Positions 49,472 to 58,351 of a DNA stretch of 64,000 bases are shown here, in pieces. The notes under the pieces were generated by a model. The model saw only the letters and a program-made list of their open reading frames with translations. It was not told where the DNA came from and ran no database searches. The first letter of the stretch is position 1. The number at the start of each line of letters is the position of its first letter. A program made the translations under genes and the position numbers. Source of the DNA: Salipiger profundus (GTDB taxonomy: Bacteria > Pseudomonadota > Alphaproteobacteria > Rhodobacterales > Rhodobacteraceae); assembly GCF_001969385.1 (NCBI RefSeq), contig NZ_CP014796.1, positions 3,241,501 through 3,305,500 of the forward strand, in the 5' to 3' direction.

Positions 49472-51111
49472 CAGCGGCCCTCCTCCTCGCCGCCCCAGCC
49501 GCCTCCGCCGGGGGTTTCGATGATCAGGACGCTGTCGGGCCGTACCGTCACGCGGCTGATCTTCTCGGGGAGTTGTTCGGTCTCGCCGGTTGCGCCATCC
49601 ACGAGCAGGAAGCGGCCGGGCCGGCCCGGGGCGCCGCTCTCGAGCCCCCAGGGCGCGACGCGGAAGCGTTCGCCCGACCCGGAGAATTCGCAGCTGTGGC
49701 CGAGGGGCCGGATGGCCCGGGCAATCCCCTGCCCTCCGCGCGTGCGGCCGGCACCGCCCGAGCCTTCGATGAGGTTGTAGCCTTCGACCAGAAGCGGAAA
49801 CTCGAGCTCGATCGCTTCGACCGGCAGGTTCGAGGTATTGGTCAGTCCAGCCTGGACGCCGTCCTTGCCGTCGCGCGTCAGCCGTGCGCCGGAGCCGCCG
49901 CCGAGGGTTTCGAAATAGACGTATTCCCGTCCGGTCCGTGGGTCGTGCCCGTGGAACATCGCCGAGGTGTTCGACCCGTTCGAGGCGGCGGTCACGGCCT
50001 CCGGCAGCACCGGCGCGAGGGCGCCGAAGATCGCGTCGACCACCCGCATGCCCGTCTGGACCCGGTGCGCCACCGAGGCCGGAGCGACGGCGTTGACGAT
50101 GCTGCCCTCGGGCGCCTTGACGGTCACCGGCCTCAGAAGGCCGGAATTGTTCGGCGCGCGGGGATCCAGCAGGACCTTCAGTGCGAAACTGACCGTCGAC
50201 TGAAGGCCGTTGAAGACAAGGTTGATGTTGCCCGGAACCTGATCGCCGGTGCCTTCGAAATCCATCTCGATCTGGTCGCCGGCGACTGTGATGCGCACGG
50301 CGATCGGGATGTCGAACACCTCGATCCCGTCGCCGTCCATCACGTCGGTGAAGCTGTAGGTGCCGTCGGGGATCTGGCTCAGCGCGGTCCGCATCCGTTG
50401 CTCGGTGCCCTTCAGGATGCCATCGAAGGCCGAGAGCAGCGTCGCGGCGGGCGTGCTGCGCGCGAGTTCCTCCATACGCCGCAGGCCGAGGCGCGATGCG
50501 GCGAATTGCGCGTTGAAGTCGCCCAGCCGTTCCTCGCGCATGCGCATGTTGAGCAGGATGAGGTTCCAGATGTCGTCGATGCGCCTGCCTTCCGAGTAGA
50601 GCTTGACGAGGGGGATGCGAATTCCCTCCTGCCAGATCTCGGTGAGGCCCGAGGCCATCGAGCCGGCGCGCGCGCCGCCGATGTCGGAATGGTGCGCGAT
50701 GGTGCAGACGAAACAGACCAGTTCTCCGCCGAAGAAGACCGGCTCGGCGGTGTTGATGTCCGGCAGGTGGGACCCGCCGCCTTCGTGCGGATCGTTGGCG
50801 ATGAACATGTCGCCGGGCCGGATCGTCTCGAGCGGATGCGCGGCGCGGATCGCCCCGACCAGCCCGATCAACCCGGAGAGATGGATCGGCAGAGACTGCG
50901 AGGCCTGGGCGATGAGGTTGCCCGCCGTGTCGATGATGGCGGTGGAATGGTCCTGCCGCTCCTTGATGTTGCCGGAAAAGGCGGTGCGGGTCAGGGCCGC
51001 GAACATCTCGTCCGTGACCGAGGCCAGCGCGTTCTGCAGCAATTCCAGCCGGATCGGACTGAGGGGCGCGGTGGAGGGCATGGGCAGGGCCTTCGGGGAA
51101 TGGTCAGTCAT
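49471..51111 (-). CDS. Hydantoinase B/oxoprolinase family protein (HyuB)
   Basis: A 546-residue protein of the hydantoinase B family (RLELLQNALASVTDEMFAALTRTAFSGNIKERQDHSTAI at the N-terminus; FIANDPHEGGGSHLPDINTAEPVF; VETPGGGGWG-type glycine-rich end, here IIETPGGGGWGGE). With HyuA it forms ATP-dependent hydantoinases, 5-oxoprolinase and related lactamases that open five-membered cyclic amides. No carboxylase third subunit is present, which argues against acetone carboxylase. It overlaps HyuA by eight bases. Confidence 0.93.
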   Translation of the reverse strand: MTDHSPKALPMPSTAPLSPIRLELLQNALASVTDEMFAALTRTAFSGNIKERQDHSTAIIDTAGNLIAQASQSLPIHLSGLIGLVGAIRAAHPLETIRPGDMFIANDPHEGGGSHLPDINTAEPVFFGGELVCFVCTIAHHSDIGGARAGSMASGLTEIWQEGIRIPLVKLYSEGRRIDDIWNLILLNMRMREERLGDFNAQFAASRLGLRRMEELARSTPAATLLSAFDGILKGTEQRMRTALSQIPDGTYSFTDVMDGDGIEVFDIPIAVRITVAGDQIEMDFEGTGDQVPGNINLVFNGLQSTVSFALKVLLDPRAPNNSGLLRPVTVKAPEGSIVNAVAPASVAHRVQTGMRVVDAIFGALAPVLPEAVTAASNGSNTSAMFHGHDPRTGREYVYFETLGGGSGARLTRDGKDGVQAGLTNTSNLPVEAIELEFPLLVEGYNLIEGSGGAGRTRGGQGIARAIRPLGHSCEFSGSGERFRVAPWGLESGAPGRPGRFLLVDGATGETEQLPEKISRVTVRPDSVLIIETPGGGGWGGEEEGR

Positions 51112-53146
51112 GGGGTTGGACCTCGATCACGAGGTTGCCACGGGCATCGGCGGTGGCACGGTCCTCCGGTCCGAGGACGATGGTGCTGTCGGTCTGTTCG
51201 ATGATGGCGGGCCCTGTCACCGCCCGGCCGCAGCCGATGCTCTCACGGCGGTAGATGCTGGCCTCCCTTGGCCCGCGCGCGTCGTAGATCACGGGGCGCA
51301 CGCCGGTGACCTGCGGCAGGTGCCCAGGCGACAGCGCGGCTGGCTCGGACGCGCGGGGCAGCGCCACGGTCGCCTCGGCGCGCAGCGCGACCATCTCGAC
51401 CGGGGCCGCCTCGTCGGCGTGACCATACATCTCGCGGTGCAGGGTCACGAAGGCGGTGCGCAGGCTGTCCTGCGTCGAGGCGGAGTCGTAGGGCACACGC
51501 AGTTCGTAGTTCTGCCCGACGTAGCGCAGATCGGCGATCAGAGAGACCCGGCCCTCGCCGCGAGCGGCCTCCTGCGCGAACCAAAGGTCGGCCCGCTCGG
51601 TGAGGGCCGCCGCCCCGGTCCGCAGCCCGGCCATGCCGTCTGCGTCCAGTCGCAGCCCTAGCGGCAGCACGTAGTCCTCGCGCAGCGGCGCGTTCAGCAG
51701 GCCTTCGGCGCAAAGCAGCCCCGGGCGCGCCGGGATGATCACCCGGGCAATTCCGAGCGCGCGGGCCACCGCGACACCGTGCAGGGGGCCCGCCCCGCCG
51801 AAGGCCACGAGATCGAACCGCGTCGGGTCCAGACCCCGTTCGACCGAGATCTGTCGCACGGCGCGCACCATGGTCGCGTCGACGATCTCGATGATCCCCA
51901 GCGCGGTCTCTTCCGGCGTCAGGCCGAGAGCCCCGGCAAGATCCGCCACGACCCGGGACGCGGCCCCGGTGTCGAGGTGCATCTCGCCGTCCAGCAGCAC
52001 CGGTGACAGCCGGCCGAGGAACAGGTTCGCATCCGACACCGTCGCCACGGTCCCGCCCCGGGAGTAGCAGGCCGGCCCGGGCACGGCCCCGGCCGAATGC
52101 GGCCCGACCTTCATCAGCCCGTCGGTGTCGATCCAGGCGATGGAGCCGCCCCCTGCCCCGACCGCGTTGATGTCGACGGAAGAGAGCTTGACCGGGCGGC
52201 CCTCGATCTCGCGTTCGGTGGTGAAGGCGGGTTTCATGTCCCGCACCAGGCTCACGTCGGCCGAGGTGCCGCCCATGTCGAGGGTGATGAAATTGCCCGA
52301 CGAGCTGTCGCCCAGGGTTTCCAGCACCCCGACCATGCCCGCCGCCGGGCCCGAGAGCGCCGTTCGCACGGGGAAGTCCGTGGCGCGCCCGATGGGCACC
52401 AGGCCGCCCGACGACTGGTTGATCCCGATCCTGGCCTCAGAGCCGAGGCCGGCGAGCGCCTCTTCGAGACGCGAAAGGTAGCGCGCCATCTCGGGCTGGA
52501 CGAAGCCGTTGATCGCGGTGGTGGAAAACCGTTCGAATTCGCGGAATTCCGGATGGACCTTGTGGCTTAGAGAGAGAAAGATTCCGGGCAGCCGTTGTTT
52601 CAGCGCCGCGCCGATCCGCGCCTCGTGTTCCGGATTCCGGTAGGCATGGACAAGGCACACGGCGCAGGCGTCGGCCCCTGAGGCCGCGACCGCCCCGACC
52701 ACGCGGTCGATTTCCGCCTCGGTCAGCGGGACGTGGACGGAGCCGTCCGAGAGCAGGCGCTCGGTGACCTCGAAGCGCCGCTCCCGGGGCACCAGGGGCG
52801 CCGGGCTGTCGGTGTGGAAGTCGAACATGTGCGGACGGATCTGCCGGCCGATCTCGAGGACGTCGCGGAAGCCGCGTGTGGTGACGAGGGCCAGCCGCGC
52901 CCCGCGCTCCTGGATCAGCGCGTTGGTGGCGACCGTCGTCCCATGCGCGACACGGCCGAAGGCGGCAGGCGAGATTCCGAGGCGTTCGGCGAGCCGCGTC
53001 ACGCCCTCCATCATCGCGCGATCAGGTGCGTCGGGGGTCGAGGGCAGCTTCAGCACTTCCATGCGCCCGTCGCCGAGGTTTACCGCCGCGATATCGGTGA
53101 AGGTGCCGCCGACATCGATGCCCACGTTCCAGTTCGTTTCGGTCAT
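51104..53146 (-). CDS. Hydantoinase A/oxoprolinase family protein (HyuA)
   Basis: A 680-residue protein. The N-terminal nucleotide-binding motif VGIDVGGTFTDIAAV, ERGARLALVTTRGFRDVLEIGRQ, LDMGGTSADVSLV and AFGGAGPLHGVAVARALGI define the HyuA family, the ATP-using partner of HyuB. The pair probably hydrolyses a hydantoin, 5-oxoproline or similar lactam imported by the TRAP system. The start (MTETNWNVGIDVGG) is 11 bases after the GntR stop. Confidence 0.93.
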   Translation of the reverse strand: MTETNWNVGIDVGGTFTDIAAVNLGDGRMEVLKLPSTPDAPDRAMMEGVTRLAERLGISPAAFGRVAHGTTVATNALIQERGARLALVTTRGFRDVLEIGRQIRPHMFDFHTDSPAPLVPRERRFEVTERLLSDGSVHVPLTEAEIDRVVGAVAASGADACAVCLVHAYRNPEHEARIGAALKQRLPGIFLSLSHKVHPEFREFERFSTTAINGFVQPEMARYLSRLEEALAGLGSEARIGINQSSGGLVPIGRATDFPVRTALSGPAAGMVGVLETLGDSSSGNFITLDMGGTSADVSLVRDMKPAFTTEREIEGRPVKLSSVDINAVGAGGGSIAWIDTDGLMKVGPHSAGAVPGPACYSRGGTVATVSDANLFLGRLSPVLLDGEMHLDTGAASRVVADLAGALGLTPEETALGIIEIVDATMVRAVRQISVERGLDPTRFDLVAFGGAGPLHGVAVARALGIARVIIPARPGLLCAEGLLNAPLREDYVLPLGLRLDADGMAGLRTGAAALTERADLWFAQEAARGEGRVSLIADLRYVGQNYELRVPYDSASTQDSLRTAFVTLHREMYGHADEAAPVEMVALRAEATVALPRASEPAALSPGHLPQVTGVRPVIYDARGPREASIYRRESIGCGRAVTGPAIIEQTDSTIVLGPEDRATADARGNLVIEVQPHD

Positions 53147-53157
53147 GTCCCGGTCCT

Positions 53158-53841
53158 TCAGCGCATGTAGTCGGCGAAGCGGATCAGCCGTTCGCAGGCG
53201 TCCGCGAGATTGGCCCGCTTGATGCGCTCGGCCGCGTCTTCGTCGCGGGCGATCAGCGCCTCGATCAGGTCCCGGTGCATCCGCAGGCCGACATCCGTCC
53301 GGCCGGGCAGGAAGACCGAGCGCCGCGCCAGCACGGCCGACCGGTCCGCGAGAAGCGACATGGTCTCGTTCAGGACCGGGTTGGCGGCGTGCAGCATCAG
53401 GCCCTGATGGGTCTCGTCGAGCAGCTGGCTGTAGCCGTCGAAATCCGTTTCGGCGATCATCCGGTCTGCAGGCGCGCCGAACCTGTCGCGAAGACTGTTC
53501 CAGCAGCCCTCCGGCGCATTGCGGGCGGCGAGCCGTGCTGCGAGTCCCTCTACGACGCTGCGGACCTGGTAGACATGCTCGATCTCCTGCGCCCCGAGGC
53601 GCACCACGGTGACCCCGACATGGGGTTCGCGCTGCAAGAGCCGCCGCTCGAGAAGCACCGCGAAGGCATCGCGGACCTGGGCCCGGGACACGCCAAGTTC
53701 TCCGGCAAGCTGTCGCTCTCGAAGCCGCTGGCCCGCCACGTATTGCTCACGCACGATCCGGTCACGCAGAACGCCCGTGAGCTCGGAGGTCGTCAGGCGG
53801 GGGCCGTCGATGTCGGGGGAGGTCTGGTCGGAGGATGTCAT
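53158..53841 (-). CDS. GntR-family regulator, FCD type
   Basis: About 227 residues: GntR winged helix about residues 15-82 (LTTSELTGVLRDRIVREQYV, then LRERQLAGELGVSRAQVRDAFAVL) and FCD domain about 90-220, with His residues kept in DETHQGLML and LRMHRDLIEAL. The ATG at 53841 is preferred for its AGAGGG site; an in-frame start 60 bases upstream lies inside the operator. It is the first gene of the hydantoinase/TRAP operon and probably represses it through the palindrome just upstream. Confidence 0.91.
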   Translation of the reverse strand: MTSSDQTSPDIDGPRLTTSELTGVLRDRIVREQYVAGQRLRERQLAGELGVSRAQVRDAFAVLLERRLLQREPHVGVTVVRLGAQEIEHVYQVRSVVEGLAARLAARNAPEGCWNSLRDRFGAPADRMIAETDFDGYSQLLDETHQGLMLHAANPVLNETMSLLADRSAVLARRSVFLPGRTDVGLRMHRDLIEALIARDEDAAERIKRANLADACERLIRFADYMR

Positions 53842-54324
53842 GGCCCTCTGACTAGTTGCAGACAAAATGGTTGACCATTTGGACGGCAAAATGGACGGCA
53901 AAAATGTCGGCTCGGGCGGGGCTATTCCTAAAAGCTGTGCGGTTTCGGCGTCTGCCGCCGGAAATTTGGGCGAATGCTGGCTGCCCGACGCAGCCTTCCT
54001 GCGGAGAATCCCGGTCCGCAGCCTGTGCGCGGCTGCGTGTCCCGTGGCGTGGCAGGGATTTTCACACCGATGAACGGCATCTTTCCAAGCGATAGGGCTG
54101 AAGTGATCCGCACGGCGGCGTGCCGAGCCTTACAGCGTTCATCTTTCCCGGGGCTTGCTGGACCTCGGTGAGGCAGACTTCACCACGACAAAGGGGGCAG
54201 TCTGCCGTGAGCCCCGCATTCGTGCGTGAGGCGCACGGATCTCATGCGCACTGGATACTTTATCGCGCAGGGCGCAACTGAAAGCTTCCGGTCAACAAGC
54301 CTGACCACGAAGCGAGTACCGGAC
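53842..54324. other. Intergenic stretch between divergent GntR and molybdoenzyme operons
   Basis: About 480 bases. The left 70 bases contain the GntR-type palindrome and a short direct repeat (GGACGGCAAAA at 53881-53891 and 53893-53903). The rest holds only short open frames with no recognised protein and no clear promoter for the molybdoenzyme gene. Confidence 0.5.
53865..53880. promoter_or_regulatory. GntR/FCD-type operator palindrome AAATGGT-TG-ACCATTT
   Basis: A perfect 16-bp palindrome with 7-base half-sites, 24 bases before the GntR start. Its TGGT-NN-ACCA core is the common recognition form of FCD-type GntR regulators. It should mediate autoregulation of the hydantoinase/TRAP operon. 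Confidence 0.75.
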
Positions 54325-56676
54325 GTGCCGATCAGTTCAACACATTGGGGAACCTTCCACGCCGATGCTCCGGACGGGCAGACGTTGCGCGTCACGCCCT
54401 TTGAGCGCGACGAGAACCCCTCCGAGTTGATCTCCGCCCTGCCCGAGTATCGCACCCACGCGACGCGGGTAAGACGCCCGGCCGTCCGTCAAGGCTGGCT
54501 CGAGGGCCGCGCAGGAGACGTGGTGCCGGGGCGCGGGGCAGACCCTTTCGTCGAGGTCGACTGGGACATGGCGCTCGATCTCGTGGCGGCCGAGCTTGGC
54601 CGGGTGAAGCAGGATCACGGCAACGGCGCGATCTTCGCGGGATCTTACGGGTGGTCCAGCGCGGGCCGGTTTCACCACGCCAAGACGCAGCTCAAGCGCT
54701 TCATGAACGCCTTCGGCGGAGCGGTGGAGCAGCGCGACAACTACAGCTTCGGCGCGGGCATGGTGCTGCTGCCGCATGTCGTCGGCGACATCGAACTGCT
54801 CTACGGGCCGGCCACCGGCTGGGATGCCATTGCCGAGGGCGCCGATCTCTTCGTCAGCTTCGGCGGTCTGCCGGCGCGCAATGGCCAGATCGAAAGCGGC
54901 GGTGTCGGCGCGCATGTGCAACAGGGCTTTCGCGACGCGTTCCGCGCAAAGGGCGGCCGGTTCGTCAACGTCTCGCCCATGCGCAGCGATGCCGAGCCGG
55001 TGGACGACTGGATCGCGCTGCGTCCGGGAACGGACACCGCGATGATCCTCGCGCTCTGCCACGAACTCGATCGGCAGGGCCTTGCGGATCATGGCTTTCT
55101 CGCGCGCTACACCAGCGGGAGCGACAGGTTCCTCGACTACCTCCGCAACGGCAACGGTGGGCAGGCTTTCGATGCCGACTGGGCTGCGCGCATCTGCGAC
55201 ATCCCGGCCGAGCGCATCCGGTCGCTTGCCACCGAGATGGCCTCGAGTCGCTGTTTTCTCAACATGAACTGGTCCCTCCAACGCGCCGATTTCGGCGAGC
55301 AGTGCTTCTGGAGCTGTATCGCGCTCGCGGCGATGCTCGGCCGGATCGGCCTGCCGGGCCAGGGACTTGGCTTCGGGTTCGGGTCGATGAACGGCATGGG
55401 CAATCCCGTCAGCCGGCTGCCGAGCCCCGGCCTGCCGACCCTGTCCAACCCGCTGGGCGACTTCATCCCGGTCGCGCGGGTCACCGACTACCTGCTCGGC
55501 GAGGTCCGGGACATGGATTACAACGGTCAGCGCCTGACGCTGCCGGCCCCGCGCCTCGTCTACTGGGCGGGCGGCAATCCGTTCCACCATCATCAGGACA
55601 TCAACCGCCTGCTGCGGGGCTGGGCCCTGCCCGAGACCATCGTGGTGCACGAGCACGTCTGGACCGCGACGGCGCGGCACGCGGACATCGTGCTGCCCGC
55701 CACCATGGGCGTCGAGCGCGATGACATCTCGACCTCGTCGAACGATCGTTACCTCGTCGCGATGCGCAAGGCGGTCGCGCCGTTGGGCGAGGCACGGGAC
55801 GACTACGCGATCTTCAGCGCCCTCGCGGCGCGGCTCGGCATCGCCGAGACGTTCACCGAAGGGCGCGGCGCCGATGCGTGGATCGCCTTTCTCTACGAGC
55901 AGACCCGCGGCAAGGCGGCGGAGCGCGGTGTCGACATGCCCGATTTCGCGGCGTGGCGTGAGGCCGGCTTCTACGAGAAACCCGCGCCCGCCGAAAGCTA
56001 TACCTCGTTCGCCGCATTTCGCCGCGATCCCGATGCCTTTCCGCTGCGCACGCCTTCGGGCCGGATCGAGCTTTTTTCCGAGACCATCGCCGGCTTCGGC
56101 TACGACGATTGCCCGCCGCATCCGAGCTGGCTGCCCCCCCGCGAGGCGCTCTCCTCGCCACGTGTGCGCCGCTTTCCTCTGCACCTGCTCACCACGCAGC
56201 CCGCGCATCGCCTGCACGGCCAGCTCGACCCGGTGGGAACGAGCCGCGCGTCGAAGATCTTCGGGCGCGAGCCGCTGCACATCCATCCCGCGACCGCCGC
56301 GCAGCGGGGTCTGAAGGAAGGTGACATCGTGCGTGTCTGGAATGATCGCGGCGCCTGTCTCGCGGGGGTCCTCACCGACCCCGCCATGCGGCCCGACGTG
56401 GTCCGCATGGCGACCGGCGCCTGGTACGATCCGCTCCTTCCCGGGCAGCCCGGCTGCCTGGACCTTCACGGCAATCCCAACGTCCTGACCCACGACCGCC
56501 CGAGCTCGTCGCTCTCGCAGGGGCCTGCGGCCCAGAGCTGCCTTGTCGAGGTCGAGGCGTGGCGTTCGCAGGTTCCCCAGATCCGCGTCCATTCCGCACC
56601 GAACTTCGCGGTCGGCCGGGTGACGACCAAGCAGTCCCGCGACAAGCGGGCCGATCCCCTTCCCCAACAGGAGTAA
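54325..56676 (+). CDS. Molybdopterin-dependent oxidoreductase, BisC/DMSO-reductase type
   Basis: About 783 residues, normal for cytosolic BisC-type reductases. The THWGTF N-terminus, the YGWSSAGRFHHAKTQLKRF segment with the Mo-ligand Ser (about residue 112), GATGWDAI-like cofactor contacts and the C-terminal LTTQPAHRLHGQLD...GDIVRVWNDRGACLAGV domain place it in the DMSO-reductase family. There is no N-terminal 4Fe-4S Cys motif and no Tat signal. The start is uncertain: GTG 54325 is preferred for homology, but it has a weak ribosome site, and the frame is open from 54226. It should reduce an S- or N-oxide. It is the first gene of a peptide-type ABC operon; the binding protein starts four bases after its stop. 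Confidence 0.85.
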   Translation: MPISSTHWGTFHADAPDGQTLRVTPFERDENPSELISALPEYRTHATRVRRPAVRQGWLEGRAGDVVPGRGADPFVEVDWDMALDLVAAELGRVKQDHGNGAIFAGSYGWSSAGRFHHAKTQLKRFMNAFGGAVEQRDNYSFGAGMVLLPHVVGDIELLYGPATGWDAIAEGADLFVSFGGLPARNGQIESGGVGAHVQQGFRDAFRAKGGRFVNVSPMRSDAEPVDDWIALRPGTDTAMILALCHELDRQGLADHGFLARYTSGSDRFLDYLRNGNGGQAFDADWAARICDIPAERIRSLATEMASSRCFLNMNWSLQRADFGEQCFWSCIALAAMLGRIGLPGQGLGFGFGSMNGMGNPVSRLPSPGLPTLSNPLGDFIPVARVTDYLLGEVRDMDYNGQRLTLPAPRLVYWAGGNPFHHHQDINRLLRGWALPETIVVHEHVWTATARHADIVLPATMGVERDDISTSSNDRYLVAMRKAVAPLGEARDDYAIFSALAARLGIAETFTEGRGADAWIAFLYEQTRGKAAERGVDMPDFAAWREAGFYEKPAPAESYTSFAAFRRDPDAFPLRTPSGRIELFSETIAGFGYDDCPPHPSWLPPREALSSPRVRRFPLHLLTTQPAHRLHGQLDPVGTSRASKIFGREPLHIHPATAAQRGLKEGDIVRVWNDRGACLAGVLTDPAMRPDVVRMATGAWYDPLLPGQPGCLDLHGNPNVLTHDRPSSSLSQGPAAQSCLVEVEAWRSQVPQIRVHSAPNFAVGRVTTKQSRDKRADPLPQQE

Positions 56677-56680
56677 GACC

Positions 56681-58279
56681 ATGAACCTCACGCGCAGACA
56701 GATGCTGCTTTCCTCGCTGTCGGCCATCGCCGTGGCAAGCGTGGCCGGCCCGGTCGCGGCCATCGAGGCCCCGCAGAGCGAGGGCGGCACGCTGACCTTC
56801 GTGATCTCGCCGAGCCCGCAGATCCTGACCTCGGCGATGACCACCTCGGGCGCCGAACAGGTGGTGTCCGCGAAGATCTCGGACAGCCTTTTCACCTACG
56901 ATTTCGACATGAACATCCAGCCGCAGCTGGCCGAAAGCCACGAGGTCAGCGACGACGGGCTGCGGGTCACCTTCAACCTGCGCCAAGGCGTGAAGTGGCA
57001 TGACGGCACGCCGTTCACCTCGAAGGACGTGGCCTATACCTGCATGGAGGTCTGGAAGGTCCTGCATGGCCGTGGCCGCACGATCTTCAAGGACGTGACC
57101 GAGGTCGAGACCCCGGACGAGCACACCGCCGTCTTCGTGATGGCCTCGCCCTCGCCGGGCATGCTCAAGTCGCTGGCCGCGCAACAGACCCAGATCCTGC
57201 CCGCGCACCTCTACGAGGGCACGGACCCGATGACCAACCCCTACAACCTCGAGCCGGTCGGCACCGGCCCGTTCCGCTTCGTGTCCTTCGTCGCGGGCGA
57301 CAACCTCGTGCTCGAGAAGAACCCCGACTACTGGGACGAGAACAAGCCGCACATCGACACGCTGGTCTTCCGCTTCGTTTCGGACCCCGCCACGGTGACC
57401 GCCGGTCTCGAGTCCGGCGAGTTCGACCTTGTGAACCAGTCGCTGCTGCCCAAGCCCGACATCCCGCGCCTCGAGGAGAGCGGCAACTTCGACATCACCA
57501 CCCGGGGCTACGAGTTCCAGAACGAGGTGCAGATGATCGAGTTCAACCTCGATGATCCGGTGATGTCCGACCCCAGGGTCCGCCAGGCGCTGGCCTGTGC
57601 GATCGACAAGCAGTGGATCACCGACAACGTCTTCTTCGGCTACGGCAAGGCGGCCAACACGCCGCTGCACTACCAGCTGACCCAGCTCTACGACGAGACC
57701 GACGTGCCGGCCTACGACTATGATCCGATGCGCGCGGTCGAGCTGCTGGAAGAAGCCGGCTATCCGCGTGGCACGCTCGAGCTGACGATCGATCCGCTGC
57801 CCTACGGCGAATACCAGAACATGACCGCCAACTACCTGCGCGAGGCCTTCCGCGCCATCGGCGTGACCCTCACCGTGCGCAACGAGGACTTCGCGGGCTT
57901 CGTCAAGCGGGTCTACACCGACCGCGACTTCCAGTTCACCGTGAACCTGCTGACCGGCGGCTCGGACCCGACCATCGGCACCCACCGGACCTTCTGGTCC
58001 GAGAGCTTCCAGCAGGGCGTCGGCTTCTCGAACGGCTCGCACTACATGAGCGACGAGATGGACGCGATCCTCGAGGCCGCCTCGGCGGAGATGGACGAAG
58101 AGGCGCGCATCAAGCTCTACCACGACTTCCAGAAGCTCGCGATGACCGACCTGCCGGTGCTGCCGCTGGTGGCCGTGGAGTCGGTGACCGTCGCCAACAG
58201 GCGCGTGCACAACCACACCATCAACGCGCATGGCTCCTACGCGAACTTCGCCGACGTCTGGCTCGATCCCAAGGCCTGA
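56681..58279 (+). CDS. Oligopeptide-type ABC transporter substrate-binding protein (family 5)
   Basis: A 532-residue binding protein with a twin-arginine-like signal (NLTRRQMLLSSLSAIAVASV, cleavage near PVAA). Family 5 features: TFNLRQGVKWHDGTPFTSKDVAYT, NLEPVGTGPFRFVSFVAGDNLVLEKNPDYW and VRQALACAIDKQWI. The ribosome site CAGGAG overlaps the end of the molybdoenzyme gene. It should bind a peptide or a sulfoxide/N-oxide compound used by that enzyme; the substrate is not known. Confidence 0.93.
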   Translation: MNLTRRQMLLSSLSAIAVASVAGPVAAIEAPQSEGGTLTFVISPSPQILTSAMTTSGAEQVVSAKISDSLFTYDFDMNIQPQLAESHEVSDDGLRVTFNLRQGVKWHDGTPFTSKDVAYTCMEVWKVLHGRGRTIFKDVTEVETPDEHTAVFVMASPSPGMLKSLAAQQTQILPAHLYEGTDPMTNPYNLEPVGTGPFRFVSFVAGDNLVLEKNPDYWDENKPHIDTLVFRFVSDPATVTAGLESGEFDLVNQSLLPKPDIPRLEESGNFDITTRGYEFQNEVQMIEFNLDDPVMSDPRVRQALACAIDKQWITDNVFFGYGKAANTPLHYQLTQLYDETDVPAYDYDPMRAVELLEEAGYPRGTLELTIDPLPYGEYQNMTANYLREAFRAIGVTLTVRNEDFAGFVKRVYTDRDFQFTVNLLTGGSDPTIGTHRTFWSESFQQGVGFSNGSHYMSDEMDAILEAASAEMDEEARIKLYHDFQKLAMTDLPVLPLVAVESVTVANRRVHNHTINAHGSYANFADVWLDPKA

Positions 58280-58290
58280 TCACCGAACTG

Positions 58291-58318
58291 CCCGCGCGGG
58301 GGAAGACCCCCGCGCGGG
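58291..58318 (+). other. Intercistronic hairpin after the peptide-binding-protein gene
   Basis: Perfect 12-bp stem CCCGCGCGGGGG (58291-58302), loop AAGA, CCCCCGCGCGGG (58307-58318), 12 bases after the stop and 33 before the DppB-type start. No U-run. Likely sets binding protein above permease. Confidence 0.7.
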
Positions 58319-58351
58319 CCCCTGCCCTTCTGCCCCCGAGAGGCCAAACCC

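Noticed and set aside
53867-54095. Small overlapping open frames in the GntR/molybdoenzyme gap
   Set aside because: Several phases are open at once, as expected by chance in GC-rich DNA; none has a convincing ribosome site or family pattern.
54337-56895. 852-residue minus-strand open frame
   Set aside because: It is antisense to the molybdoenzyme with its cofactor motifs; the protein has no recognisable fold.
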